Source: Roseihalotalea indica
GTDB lineage: Bacteria; Bacteroidota; Bacteroidia; Cytophagales; Cyclobacteriaceae
NCBI RefSeq assembly: GCF_022458895.1
Contig: NZ_JAINFL010000023.1
Span: forward strand, 1 to 37,338
Reading direction: 5' to 3'
DNA: 37,338 nucleotides
Shown: positions 1 to 7,672 of the stretch, one piece after another
Layout of the letters: every line of letters starts with the position of its first letter
How positions within the stretch are numbered: the stretch's first letter is position 1
The notes under the pieces: generated by a model
What the model saw: the letters and a program-made list of their open reading frames with translations, nothing else
Told to the model about the DNA's origin: nothing
Database searches by the model: none
Program-made: the position numbers and the translations under genes

Positions 1-383
1 TTCTCGGCATCCATACCGGATAGTACTCCGGCCATGCCGAAGGTCATCGCTGAGAAAGCCCCAGAGGTAACGGTAGCGGCTTCACATTTCGCTAACTGGG
101 CGATACGCTCACCGACTTTGTCCTGCAATTCATCCAGCATTACGTAGTGTTCGGAAGCGTAGTGGTAAGCGGCTTTGGTTTCGTCGCGCAGCAGCGAGCC
201 GGTCATGGCGGTGTAGGTGCCTGCCGCATTGATGAAGGTGCGCACGCCCAGTTCGGCGAAGTAGTCGCGGTAGGGGGCCGTGGCTACAGAAGTAGCGGCC
301 GTCAGGGTGGTGGTGCCTCCGAGCAGGCCCCCGACCAGGGGCAGGGAAGAAAGGCGTTTGAGGAGTTGTCTTCGGTCAAGCAT
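1..383 (-). CDS. SelA-like PLP-dependent enzyme, second copy (3' part outside window)
   Basis: This is the N-terminal 127 codons of a gene that runs off the left edge. It starts at ATG 381-383 with a twin-arginine-type leader (M-L-D-R-R-Q-L-L-K, then a hydrophobic stretch). The mature part aligns without gaps for long stretches to the complete PLP enzyme at 2351-3583. Shared blocks are F-x-E-L-G-x-R, I-N-A-x-G-T, T-G-S-L, D-K-V-G-E-R-I-A, K-C-E-A-A and V-T-S-G-A. It is therefore a tandem paralogue in the selenocysteine-synthase-like / D-glucosaminate-6-phosphate ammonia-lyase-like fold. The catalytic lysine lies beyond the window edge, so activity cannot be judged. It is last in the minus-strand operon, 90 bp after the RidA gene. 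The leader suggests export of a folded enzyme by Tat (inference). Confidence 0.85.
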   Translation of the reverse strand, partial: MLDRRQLLKRLSSLPLVGGLLGGTTTLTAATSVATAPYRDYFAELGVRTFINAAGTYTAMTGSLLRDETKAAYHYASEHYVMLDELQDKVGERIAQLAKCEAATVTSGAFSAMTFGMAGVLSGMDAE

Positions 384-385
384 GA

Positions 386-470
386 GGGTAGGGGTTAGGG
401 GTAGGAATTTGGTTTTGGAAATAGGTGCTAGAGTAGAGATGTATGATCCTAATCCCTAACACCTATTACC
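386..470. repeat. Imperfect inverted repeat built of GGGGTTAGGGG-like words
   Basis: The left arm (386-405) reads as repeated GGTAGGGGTTAGGGG-type words. The right arm (448-470, CCTAATCCCTAACACC...) is its imperfect reverse complement. It fills the gap between the RidA stop and the downstream SelA-like start and could form a hairpin in the intercistronic RNA. No T-run follows, so a simple rho-independent terminator is unlikely. Confidence 0.4.
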
Positions 471-473
471 TAA

Positions 474-941
474 TTACACTGCTGCGATGCAGTCAATTTC
501 TACCAGCGAGTCGCCAGGAACGCCGCCGTAGGTAGCTACAGTAGTACGAACGGGAGGTTTGCTGCCAAAACGCCCATGATAGACTTCATTCATGGCTTTG
601 TAATCGTTTAAGTCAGCCAGGTAGACATTAACCTTTACCACTTTTTCCATAGAAGAACCGGCATTCTTCAGCTCTTTTTCCAGCTCGTTAAGCACGTGTT
701 CGGTATGAGCTTTTATATCGCCTTCGAAATGGGCACCTTTTCCGGCAATGAAAACAAATCCGCCTTGCTTAACAGCACCGGAGAATAAAGGAACTTCCTG
801 GTCAGGTTTATTTGCGTTAAAGACTTCTTTTTCAGACGAGGTAGTAGACTCGGCTTTAACCTGAGAAGCGGCTCCAATTCCGGCAACTCCGGCTAGCGAA
901 GCCATCATTTTTTTTAAGATAGATCTGCGTTGTGTTTTCAT
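474..941 (-). CDS. Exported RidA/YjgF-family enamine-imine deaminase
   Basis: A 155-residue protein of the RidA (YjgF/YER057c/UK114) family. Cytosolic members are about 128 residues and hydrolyse 2-aminoacrylate and related enamines/imines released by PLP enzymes. The C-terminal signature is present: P-P-V-R132-T-T-V, then P-G-D-S-L-V-E148-I-D. R132 matches the catalytic arginine that binds the substrate carboxylate. The extra length is an N-terminal leader of about 30 residues, Q-R-R-S-I-L-K-K followed by a hydrophobic A/G-rich segment and A-S-Q-V-K-A, typical of Tat export. It sits 67 bp after the amidohydrolase and between two SelA-like PLP genes, so the likely partner is one of those enzymes. 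Family assignment is firm; the substrate is inferred. Confidence 0.9.
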   Translation of the reverse strand: MKTQRRSILKKMMASLAGVAGIGAASQVKAESTTSSEKEVFNANKPDQEVPLFSGAVKQGGFVFIAGKGAHFEGDIKAHTEHVLNELEKELKNAGSSMEKVVKVNVYLADLNDYKAMNEVYHGRFGSKPPVRTTVATYGGVPGDSLVEIDCIAAV

Positions 942-1008
942 AGTGTGTTTTACTATAGATAAATTAAAAATGAGTAAATTTTTGAATGAGAGAGTGATTA
1001 ACTGCTTA

Positions 1009-2265
1009 TTATCGTAGTACTACAGGGTTGGCTATGCCGTTGAGATCGTAGACAATGTCGCCATCTTTAATAGTCATTTCGCACTCAAACTTTTGATCAC
1101 CTTCTATTTTGTATCCAGTATAATCAAAAAAGCCAAAATCACCTTCCCGAACGCTGAGAATTGCTACATCAGCAATAGCGCCCTGGCTCAGATGGCCTAG
1201 CTCTTCGCGGTGAATAACCTGCGCGGGTTTCCAGGTGCTCGCTTCTACGACGGATTGCAAATCCATGCCCATTACCAAAAATTTAGACATCACGCTCAAC
1301 ATATCCTTCATAGCATTGTTCATACTGCCAATGTGGATGTCGGTGCTGATGGTGTTGGGGCGAAATCCTTCTTTGATTGCAGGAATGGCCTGAGAAAAGG
1401 CGAAGCTGATGCCTCCGTAGCCTACATCGAAGATAATTCCTTTTTTCTGCGCTTCCCACACGAAGGGTTTTACCTCTTTTGTCTCCCGGTTTACGATAGA
1501 CTCCCGGCTACCTAGTTCACCGAAACAATGGGTAAAAATATCGCCGGGGCGCAAATGCTCCATGAACAGTTCTGCAATGGATAAGGGCGGATCACTACCG
1601 CCGAAGTCAATCATCACTGGAATATCACCGGCTAATTTACCAGCTTCTACGGCGTTATCCACGGGCGTCCAGTCGGGACCGGAAAAGTGTGCTACTTTGA
1701 AGCCTACAATGTATTCGCTGTTTTCCTTAGCAACGGCGGCCGCCTTTTTTGCATCCATATCTTTGACATTCTGCTCATAGTCACCACCCCGCATGCCTTC
1801 ACCTACAATGTTAAGAAAAGCCAGCACTCTCGTTCTTGAATGATCAATAGTTTGTTCTTTGAAAGTAGAAAAGGACTTCCAGCCCGAACCGCCCGCATCT
1901 ACGGTAGTGGTTACTCCGGTTCTGAACGTGAATCCATCCGGAGCAATAGCGCTGAAACCGTTACTATAGGCGTGCTCGGTTTCGGTGCCATAAAAATTAT
2001 GCGAATGGAGGTCAATTAAGCCAGGCATTACGTACATGCCCTCGGCGGCTACTACCTGCTTGGCACCCTCAGCAGCGATATTTTTCTCAATAAGGGCGAT
2101 GGTATTGCCGGTAATGGCTACATCCATTACTTCATCAATATCATTCTTAGGGTCAATTACATGCCCACCTTTAATAATGATGTCGTAATTCTGAGCCTGA
2201 AGCGATGATACGGAAATAGAAAAAGTTAGAAAGGAAAAGAGTAACAGTGTGAGTATTCGATTCAT
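1009..2265 (-). CDS. Exported amidohydrolase/deacetylase-family metallohydrolase
   Basis: A 418-residue TIM-barrel amidohydrolase. It opens with the beta-sandwich strand (Y-D-I-I-I-K-G-G-H-V-I-D-P) and has the metal motif H87-S-H89 in P-G-L-I-D-L-H-S-H. G-F-K190 is a candidate carboxylated lysine, followed by H193, F-T-H246, and D309 in S-T-D-I-H-I-G-S. The pattern fits the EF_0837/AHA_3915-like group, which is often encoded next to SelA-like PLP enzymes, as it is here (70 bp between genes). The leader, M-N-R-I-L-T-L-L-L-F-S-F ending L-Q-A-Q, is a Sec signal peptide, so the enzyme should be periplasmic. An in-frame ATG five codons upstream (2278-2280) is possible; the internal start gives the more usual signal-peptide length. 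It probably cleaves an N-acyl or cyclic amide bond of an amino-sugar acid or D-amino acid derivative; the exact substrate is unknown. Confidence 0.85.
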   Translation of the reverse strand: MNRILTLLLFSFLTFSISVSSLQAQNYDIIIKGGHVIDPKNDIDEVMDVAITGNTIALIEKNIAAEGAKQVVAAEGMYVMPGLIDLHSHNFYGTETEHAYSNGFSAIAPDGFTFRTGVTTTVDAGGSGWKSFSTFKEQTIDHSRTRVLAFLNIVGEGMRGGDYEQNVKDMDAKKAAAVAKENSEYIVGFKVAHFSGPDWTPVDNAVEAGKLAGDIPVMIDFGGSDPPLSIAELFMEHLRPGDIFTHCFGELGSRESIVNRETKEVKPFVWEAQKKGIIFDVGYGGISFAFSQAIPAIKEGFRPNTISTDIHIGSMNNAMKDMLSVMSKFLVMGMDLQSVVEASTWKPAQVIHREELGHLSQGAIADVAILSVREGDFGFFDYTGYKIEGDQKFECEMTIKDGDIVYDLNGIANPVVLR

Positions 2266-2350
2266 AATATTGATTCTCATATAAGCATCTCAGCTTTACG
2301 GTAGCGTACACGATCCATGAAGCTAAAATATATTGTGATAAAAAGGAAGA

Positions 2351-3583
2351 TTATACGGCAGTTTCGAGCACTTCTTTGATTCGGCGGGCAACAATAGGCA
2401 CTTGTTCTGGTCGCAGAGTGACTACCGTGATGTTTAGTCTTTCATCGTTGCCAGAGGTTTCAATGCGAGGTTCTCCTTCGCTTAAGGCTTCCACTACTTC
2501 TCGGGGAGTGATCTTGATTTTGCTCTGATCCCAACTGACGTGCAGGCCGGGGAATACATTGGCGCGGCCTTCCGGTATGTGAGTTTCTCCTTTCACTCCC
2601 GGAACCGTTTCAACTTTCTTGGCAATCTGGTCAACGCGGTCGAGCCATTCCTGCCATTCTTTTTCGTGATCTTTCTCTATGTAGTGCTTCAAAGCTACAT
2701 ACATGCCGAATATCTCTTCCTTATTTACCTTCATGGATCGGCCAATGGGGCTTTCGTGAGGAGAGAAGTTGAGTTTGGCGGCTTCAATCAGGTCTTTACG
2801 TCCGTAGAGCAGGCCGGCACTCTGAGGGCCCCGGATCATTTTACCGCCGGAGAAAGTTATCAGGTCGAAGCCTATTTTCTGGTAAGCAAATAGGTTCTCT
2901 ACCGGGGGCACATCGGCTGCGGCATCAATAAAAGAAGGAATGCTGTGCTTTTTAGAAATCGCCACAAACTCTTCGTGCGTAATGCTATCGGGCACACCGT
3001 ACCAGGAAACGGCCGCGTTAAAGAATAGCGACATCACGGTGCGCTCGTTGATGGCTTTATCCATTTCTTCCGGTCCTTCTACCTCAATCAGTTTTACTCC
3101 CGCACTACGCACTGCCTGATCAAACACATAGCGGTGCGATTTCTGAATGACGACTTCGGGTTGTGGCCCGGGGAGATTAGGGATTTGCCGGATTTTTTCC
3201 ATATCAGTACCTGTAATGGCAGCGGCCGTCCCAATAGTTAAGGCACAAGCGGCACCGGAGGTCACCATGGCGGCTTCGCATTTAAGCAGTTCGGCAATGC
3301 GCTCGCCTACCTTATCTTCTACCTCGTGCATATTGGCAAAATCCTGAGCCGTTTCATTAATGGCGGCTACCACTTCCGGTTCCATGAGCGATCCGGAAAG
3401 AAAAGTCATGGTACCTCGGGCATTGATTACCGGACGGATGCCCAGCTCCTGAAACAGGCTTTGTTTAACCGCAGTCTTCGTCGTAGTAGATGCTACGGAG
3501 GTAATGGGCGCGCTACTGGCCAGCAATCCGCCCAGAAAGGGGAGGCTGCCCAAGCGTTTGATAAGACTTCTTCTATTAATCAT
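2351..3583 (-). CDS. Exported SelA-like PLP-dependent enzyme (ammonia-lyase/DgaE-like)
   Basis: A complete 410-residue fold-type I PLP enzyme of the SelA-related group, which includes D-glucosaminate-6-phosphate ammonia-lyase. Visible features are the substrate/cofactor loop V-T-S-G-A-A (about 107-112), the PLP-ring aspartate in S-F-I-D220-A-A-A-D, and the Schiff-base lysine in F-S-G-G-K248-M-I-R-G-P-Q, the hallmark of the family. The start at 3581-3583 gives M-I-N-R-R-S-L-I-K-R followed by a hydrophobic stretch, a twin-arginine signal. Tat export suits an enzyme that must bind PLP before crossing the membrane. It lies 131 bp after the propeller/cytochrome lipoprotein and 70 bp before the amidohydrolase. 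True selenocysteine synthase is unlikely because of the signal and the catabolic context. The reaction is probably elimination of ammonia from an amino acid or amino-sugar acid (inference). Confidence 0.88.
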   Translation of the reverse strand: MINRRSLIKRLGSLPFLGGLLASSAPITSVASTTTKTAVKQSLFQELGIRPVINARGTMTFLSGSLMEPEVVAAINETAQDFANMHEVEDKVGERIAELLKCEAAMVTSGAACALTIGTAAAITGTDMEKIRQIPNLPGPQPEVVIQKSHRYVFDQAVRSAGVKLIEVEGPEEMDKAINERTVMSLFFNAAVSWYGVPDSITHEEFVAISKKHSIPSFIDAAADVPPVENLFAYQKIGFDLITFSGGKMIRGPQSAGLLYGRKDLIEAAKLNFSPHESPIGRSMKVNKEEIFGMYVALKHYIEKDHEKEWQEWLDRVDQIAKKVETVPGVKGETHIPEGRANVFPGLHVSWDQSKIKITPREVVEALSEGEPRIETSGNDERLNITVVTLRPEQVPIVARRIKEVLETAV

Positions 3584-3605
3584 GACAGGTGGTATGTAGT
3601 GTAGT

Positions 3606-3658
3606 AAATGAGTGAATTATTGAATGTATGAATGAGCGACTGAGTGAATGTTTGAATT
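3606..3658. repeat. Degenerate TGAATGAR word tract
   Basis: The spacer between two operon genes consists largely of degenerate tandem words of the form TGAATGAG, TGAATGTA, TGAGTGAA and TGAATGTT. It is not coding on either strand and no perfect period holds. A shorter echo (AAATGAGTAAAT, TGAATGAGAGAGTG) occurs in the 942-1008 spacer of the same operon. Confidence 0.5.
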
Positions 3659-3714
3659 TCATCCAGGTTGCTACTTTTATAGTATTAATGTCTGGTCTGT
3701 TTCGTCTAACATTT

Positions 3715-5463
3715 TTATTCCTGCTTTAAGGAAGCCCGGACTTTAGTTACTTCATCGGCTGTTATTTCGCTGGCTTCGTTTCCGAAGTTTTGGCGGACGT
3801 AGGTTAGTACGCTAGCAACGTCTTCATCACTTAAGAAGCTGTGCTGGGGCATCAGGCTGTTATAAGGCTTTCCTTTCACTTCAATCGGGCCTTCCAGTCC
3901 ATTGAGTATCACTTCAATCAGCTTGTCTTTGTCACCGAGTACCCATTCAGTGCCTACTAAGGTAGGAAATCGCTGGGAATCTCCCTGGCCATTGCCCTGG
4001 TGGCAAGTAGCACAGTAGGTATTGAAAATTTTACCACCTTCTACTGCTATGCCTTTATCCAGGTTATCTTCTACTTCGTCGGGCGTGCGAATGTGGGCTA
4101 GTAGTTTGCGGTCCTCCATTTCAGCTAATTGAGTTTCGCCAAACTCATTTTTATCGCCGTTGTACATCACCCGCCAGATTTTTCCCTTTTCGGTTTCCCC
4201 AATATACAAAGATCCATCGGGGCCCATCGCAATTCCCATAGGGCGGTATACTGCGTCGCTCACATTAACGATCGGATCAACGCCGGCAAAGCCATCCGCA
4301 AAAACTTCAAATTCGCCAGTAGGCGCGCCATTTTCAAAGGGAATAAACGCGATAATGTAGCCTGACTGCGGGTAAGGAGCCCGGTTGGTAGATCCGTGAA
4401 AGGCCACGAAAGCACCCTGCTTGTATCGTTCCGGAAACTGATCGCCAGTATAAAAGAACAGGTCATTCGGTGCCCAGTGGCCGGGGAAGCCCATTACAGG
4501 TTTATCACAATCTTCGCAGCGGCCTACGATGTTGCCATCTCCGCCGTATTCGGGAGCCAGCACTTTTTGCTGCTGCATCTGGTCGTAGTAGCAGTAGGGC
4601 CAGCCAAAATCGGCTCCTTCAGTTACTTTTAGAAATTCTTCGGAAGGCAGTAATGCACTTTGCCAGGGGGTAAACTTATTGGCCCACAGGCGTAGCAGAT
4701 CATCCCGCCCGTGCATCACTACATACAGATTGTCATCCAAGGGGTTCCATTCCATCGCCACCACACTGCGTATGCCCGTCGCAAACATTTCCCCGTCGGC
4801 CTGGGTCAGGTTGGTCTTATTTGCATCGAAGCGCCAGATGCCGCCGTGGTCGATGAGCTGAGGGCATGGGTCAAGGCCGGGAGCATTAGGAGTTCTTTTA
4901 GGTTCTTGGCAGGCATTAGAAGGGGCACCGAAGGGGATGTACAAATGGCCATCATTGTCAAAAACAACAGGCTTGGTAATATGCTCGTGCATGCCATGCT
5001 CATGATCATCGGTGAGGATGATTTCCCGCTCGCTTTCCGGCACCAGCGCGCCAGGAGTGAGCTTATGGCGATAAACCATCAGTTCGGTGCTGAAATACAG
5101 ATAATCGTTATGGATGCGAACCGAGGTGCCATAGCCTCGTTCCCGGTGCGTTTCTCCAAAAGTGGCAATCGTATCAGCTTTGCCATCGTTATCGGTATCT
5201 CGCAGGGCCGTGATGGAATTGGTGCCGTCAGAAAAGCGGTTTTTTACATAAATATCCCCATTATCCCGTACGGCTAAGTGGCGGGCCCGCCCAGGAAGGC
5301 TGTCAACCACAACGACTGCTTCAAAACCTCCGGGCAGAAATAATCCTCCGTTATCGGGGTCGGCATGGAGTAAAGAAGACTTGGGTTGGCATTGGGTCAG
5401 TATAATAAGCGTAAGCAAGAGAGTGGGCAGAAGGAAGACCCCTTTAGTATGTAAGCGACTCAT
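3715..5463 (-). CDS. Lipoprotein with PQQ-sugar-dehydrogenase-like propeller and C-terminal cytochrome c domain
   Basis: A 582-residue protein. The N-terminus (hydrophobic stretch ending I-L-T-Q-C-Q) looks like a lipoprotein signal with an unusual Q before the cysteine. Residues of about 40-440 form a beta-propeller of the soluble glucose/sorbosone dehydrogenase type, with L-P-G-R-A-R-H-L-A-V near the start, D-F-G-W-P-Y-C-Y, and G-P-D-G-S-L-Y-I-G-E-T ending the propeller. A mono-haem cytochrome c domain follows, with C-A-T-C-H near residue 482 and a likely axial methionine in L-M-P-Q-H near 538. It therefore probably oxidises a sugar-like substrate and passes electrons to its own haem on the periplasmic side. 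Extra cysteine pairs in the propeller (C-E-D-C) could be structural. It heads the 1-5463 operon, behind the promoter at 5720-5751. The PQQ requirement is assumed from the fold, not proven. Confidence 0.85.
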   Translation of the reverse strand: MSRLHTKGVFLLPTLLLTLIILTQCQPKSSLLHADPDNGGLFLPGGFEAVVVVDSLPGRARHLAVRDNGDIYVKNRFSDGTNSITALRDTDNDGKADTIATFGETHRERGYGTSVRIHNDYLYFSTELMVYRHKLTPGALVPESEREIILTDDHEHGMHEHITKPVVFDNDGHLYIPFGAPSNACQEPKRTPNAPGLDPCPQLIDHGGIWRFDANKTNLTQADGEMFATGIRSVVAMEWNPLDDNLYVVMHGRDDLLRLWANKFTPWQSALLPSEEFLKVTEGADFGWPYCYYDQMQQQKVLAPEYGGDGNIVGRCEDCDKPVMGFPGHWAPNDLFFYTGDQFPERYKQGAFVAFHGSTNRAPYPQSGYIIAFIPFENGAPTGEFEVFADGFAGVDPIVNVSDAVYRPMGIAMGPDGSLYIGETEKGKIWRVMYNGDKNEFGETQLAEMEDRKLLAHIRTPDEVEDNLDKGIAVEGGKIFNTYCATCHQGNGQGDSQRFPTLVGTEWVLGDKDKLIEVILNGLEGPIEVKGKPYNSLMPQHSFLSDEDVASVLTYVRQNFGNEASEITADEVTKVRASLKQE

Positions 5464-5667
5464 GGAATCAAATCGGGCAAGTATTAACAGATTAGGAATT
5501 AAGCTAATTATAAATAAGCGACAGGTTAATTTACTGAACTTCCTTTATACTTCGTATCTGCGGATGGATAAATCTTAAGCTTATTCGCAGAAATAGGTAA
5601 TTGACCTTAGTAAAGGAGTTGTTAGAAGATTTAAAATGTCATTATATAAAATGTTATGAATTAAATG

Positions 5668-5692
5668 TTTTAAAGAATTATATACTTTAAAA
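5668..5692. repeat. Inverted repeat TTTTAAAG-N9-CTTTAAAA in the operon leader
   Basis: Perfect 8-bp arms (5668-5675 and 5685-5692) flank a 9-nt AT spacer. It lies about 30-50 nt downstream of the predicted minus-strand promoter. It could be an operator or an RNA hairpin in the roughly 250-nt leader, but AT-rich palindromes arise easily by chance. Confidence 0.35.
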
Positions 5693-5719
5693 TGAGTGAT
5701 TTTTATTCTAAAGTTTTAT

Positions 5720-5751
5720 CAAACATAGTGACTAATAGAATATCACACAAA
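5720..5751 (-). promoter_or_regulatory. Bacteroidota-type promoter for the SelA/RidA operon
   Basis: Read on the minus strand, TTTG (5751-5748) is followed by a 20-nt spacer and TATGTTTG (5727-5720). This matches the Bacteroidota housekeeping consensus TTTG-N19-21-TAnnTTTG exactly. It would start transcription near 5713, giving a leader of about 250 nt before the ATG at 5463. Confidence 0.55.
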
Positions 5752-6204
5752 TAAAGGTTATTAGTAATTGTCTCTGTTAGTGAAATGGAAAAAGATAAGG
5801 AATAGAATTTATTGATGATGAATCGAACCCAATAAAAGAATGTTGAGGCTTACCTAGCGGAAAGGTATTAGAAAAATGGTATGTATCACAGAATGTTTAT
5901 CAAGCAGGGGAATCGCAGTTTCATGCTAACTAACTTCTTTTTCAAAAGAGATATAGAAAGGCTCTTAAATTTAATAGTAAATCATGATTTTCTTTTGACA
6001 CTTTGATAAAGACGTAAGTACACAAATAGTAAGATTTGGCAGGGCTTATTTTTTTTAGTTGCGCAATAATAACTATCGTTACTAAAACATATGATTTGAA
6101 TTTTCTTTAGATTCAATTACTGCGTACAAACACGTTAATTGCACGGGTTTATACGGAAGATATATTAAACAGAAAGAAGATTTTAACAACAACCTTAATA
6201 ATCT

Positions 6205-6975
6205 ATGGAACACGAAGGAAGAACAGCGATTGTCACTGGCGGCAGTAAGGGCATAGGAGCCGCCTGTGTAGAGATTTTCGTTCGAGAAGGTGCTCAGGTG
6301 ATCATTCTGGATTTAGATGAGAAGAATGGTAAACAACTGGAAGAGCATATGGAAGGAAATGTGTTTTTTATCAATTGTGATGTCTCTAAAGAGTCGCAGG
6401 TCAAAGCGGCTATTGCGCAGGGATCAGAAAAGTTTGGGCAGATCAATTATCTGGTCAACAACGCGGGCGTTCAGCGCTACTCAACCATTACAGAAACCAG
6501 CGAAGAAGAGTGGGATATGGTGATGAATATTAACCTCAAGAGTGCCTTCCTATGTGCTAAGCATGCCATCCCGTATATGCAAAAAATTGGTGGGGGAGTG
6601 GTTGTTAATGTTTCCAGTGTGCAGGCTATGCTGAGCCAGGGCAATGTAGGACCTTACGTTACGTCCAAAACGGCCATGTTGGGGCTGACCCGAAGCATTG
6701 CCGTTGATTATGCTCCTAATGTTCGTTGTGTTGCGGTGTGTCCTGGTTCTATTGATACGCCCATGCTGCGGTGGGGCTTCTCGCAATCACCTGACCCGGA
6801 GCAGGTCTATCAGGAGTGTATGGATATGCACTTGACAAAACGGATAGCTCAGCCCCAGGAAGTTGGCGAGTTCATTGCCTACCTGTGCAGTAACAAAGCT
6901 GCCTTCATGACTGGACAAGCCTACCGTATTGATGGTGGCCTGGGAGTGATGATTCCGGGAAGTAAACGCGATTAG
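6205..6975 (+). CDS. SDR-family NAD-dependent oxidoreductase
   Basis: A 256-residue classical short-chain dehydrogenase/reductase, usual length, cytosolic. It has the cofactor loop T-G-G-S-K-G-I-G (11-18), an acidic end of beta-2 (D36/D38, pointing to NAD rather than NADP), N-N-A-G (85-88), and the catalytic set S138, Y151-V-T-S-K155. P-G-S-I-D-T-P follows, and the C-terminal I-D-G-G-L motif is also present. It probably oxidises or reduces an alcohol/ketone of a sugar or hydroxy acid; the substrate cannot be read from the sequence. It is transcribed divergently from the SelA/RidA operon across a 741-bp gap and is not obviously co-transcribed with its downstream neighbour. Confidence 0.92.
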   Translation: MEHEGRTAIVTGGSKGIGAACVEIFVREGAQVIILDLDEKNGKQLEEHMEGNVFFINCDVSKESQVKAAIAQGSEKFGQINYLVNNAGVQRYSTITETSEEEWDMVMNINLKSAFLCAKHAIPYMQKIGGGVVVNVSSVQAMLSQGNVGPYVTSKTAMLGLTRSIAVDYAPNVRCVAVCPGSIDTPMLRWGFSQSPDPEQVYQECMDMHLTKRIAQPQEVGEFIAYLCSNKAAFMTGQAYRIDGGLGVMIPGSKRD

Positions 6976-6986
6976 ATTCCGATTTT

Positions 6987-7031
6987 GAGAAAATAGCGAA
7001 CTTGTAGATAGCGTTAAAAGGATATTTTCTC
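6987..7031. repeat. Inverted repeat GAGAAAATA / TATTTTCTC
   Basis: Perfect 9-bp arms at 6987-6995 and 7023-7031, spaced by 27 nt, just after the SDR stop. It may contribute to 3'-end formation; the long loop and absent T-run make it a weak terminator candidate. Confidence 0.35.
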
Positions 7032-7175
7032 TTGGCAAAAATAGGCTGTTTAAAGGACCTTAAGCAGTATTATTCATAAGTCGTAGACAATTATTGCCGG
7101 AAATTTTGTGTATAGCGAGGAATTTGGTACGCTCTTAGCATGCCTGCATGGTTAGTAACAATAACTTGTACTACT

Positions 7176-7256
7176 ATGGACGCAAGAAAAAGAATTGACC
7201 TGGCAATTAAGGTTACGGTAATATTAGTAGGTTGGGCTACTTACTGTGTAGTATAG
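7176..7256 (+). CDS. Possible 26-residue small membrane peptide
   Basis: An ATG-initiated 26-codon frame ending in TAG lies in the otherwise empty 6976-7322 gap. It encodes M-D-A-R-K-R-I-D-L-A followed by a hydrophobic stretch (I-K-V-T-V-I-L-V-G-W-A) and ends T-Y-C-V-V. A charged head with one short membrane segment is typical of bacterial small membrane proteins. There is no homology support and no clear ribosome binding site, so it may be chance. Confidence 0.25.
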   Translation: MDARKRIDLAIKVTVILVGWATYCVV

Positions 7257-7322
7257 CTGCCTCAATACAAATACCCTCTCAAATGCTCCAAAGAGCGTTG
7301 TTATTCTGGCAGAAAGTTCCTG

Positions 7323-7577
7323 TTAATGATTTCTTAATGCATTGATTAGGTCCTTTTTGCTCATATGAGAGCGGCCTTCAATGCCTATCTCTTTAGCTTT
7401 CTGGTATAACTCATTTTTGCTGCGTTCTTCGTAAGGCGCGCCTTCTCCGCCTCGTTTTCCGGCTTCGGTGCGATCAGTATTTGCAATGCGGGCTGCTTTT
7501 TCTTTACTGTACCCTTTATGGCGAAGTTCTTCGTAAGCTTCATCATCTTTAATCTGAGGACCATGATTTTTAGCCAT
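7323..7577 (-). CDS. Small Rho-N-domain-like protein (DUF7218-like)
   Basis: An 84-residue basic and polar protein starting M-A-K-N-H-G-P. The N-terminal half has Y-E-E-L-R-x-K-G-Y-S-K-E-K-A-A-R-I-A-N, then a glycine-rich G-K-R-G-G-E-G linker. The C-terminal half, with E-L-Y-x-K-A-K-E-I-G-I-E-G-R-S and S-K-K-D-L-I-x-A-L-R, has the helix-turn-helix-like pattern of the Rho termination factor N-terminal (SAP-like) domain. Such proteins are common in many bacteria and presumably bind nucleic acid. I chose the ATG at 7575-7577 over a frame opening 17 codons upstream, because the upstream residues are hydrophobic and unlike the family. Confidence 0.75.
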   Translation of the reverse strand: MAKNHGPQIKDDEAYEELRHKGYSKEKAARIANTDRTEAGKRGGEGAPYEERSKNELYQKAKEIGIEGRSHMSKKDLINALRNH

Positions 7578-7672
7578 GATTGAAAAAATTTGGAGGTTAA
7601 AAAATGAGTTATAAGTGAACATTGGCATTTGGTTGAATCTCCTTAGTCAATAACCAGGAAAGCGAGCTTTGG

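Larger units (their letters stand above)
5464..6204. other. Long AT-rich divergent intergenic region
   Basis: This 741-bp region contains no credible open frame. It separates the divergent operon (1-5463, minus) and the SDR gene (6205, plus). It holds a promoter at 5720-5751 and an inverted repeat at 5668-5692. On the plus strand a TTGACA at 5995-6000 is visible, but no convincing TAnnTTTG box was found near the SDR start. Confidence 0.6.

Noticed and set aside
2351..3583. True selenocysteine synthase (selA)
   Set aside because: The protein has an export signal and sits with amidohydrolase and RidA genes; no selB, selC or selD is in view.
4711..5277. 188-codon open frame on the plus strand opposite the propeller/cytochrome gene
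   Set aside because: It is the antisense of a well-supported gene, has no recognisable motifs, and its composition mirrors the codon bias of the real gene.
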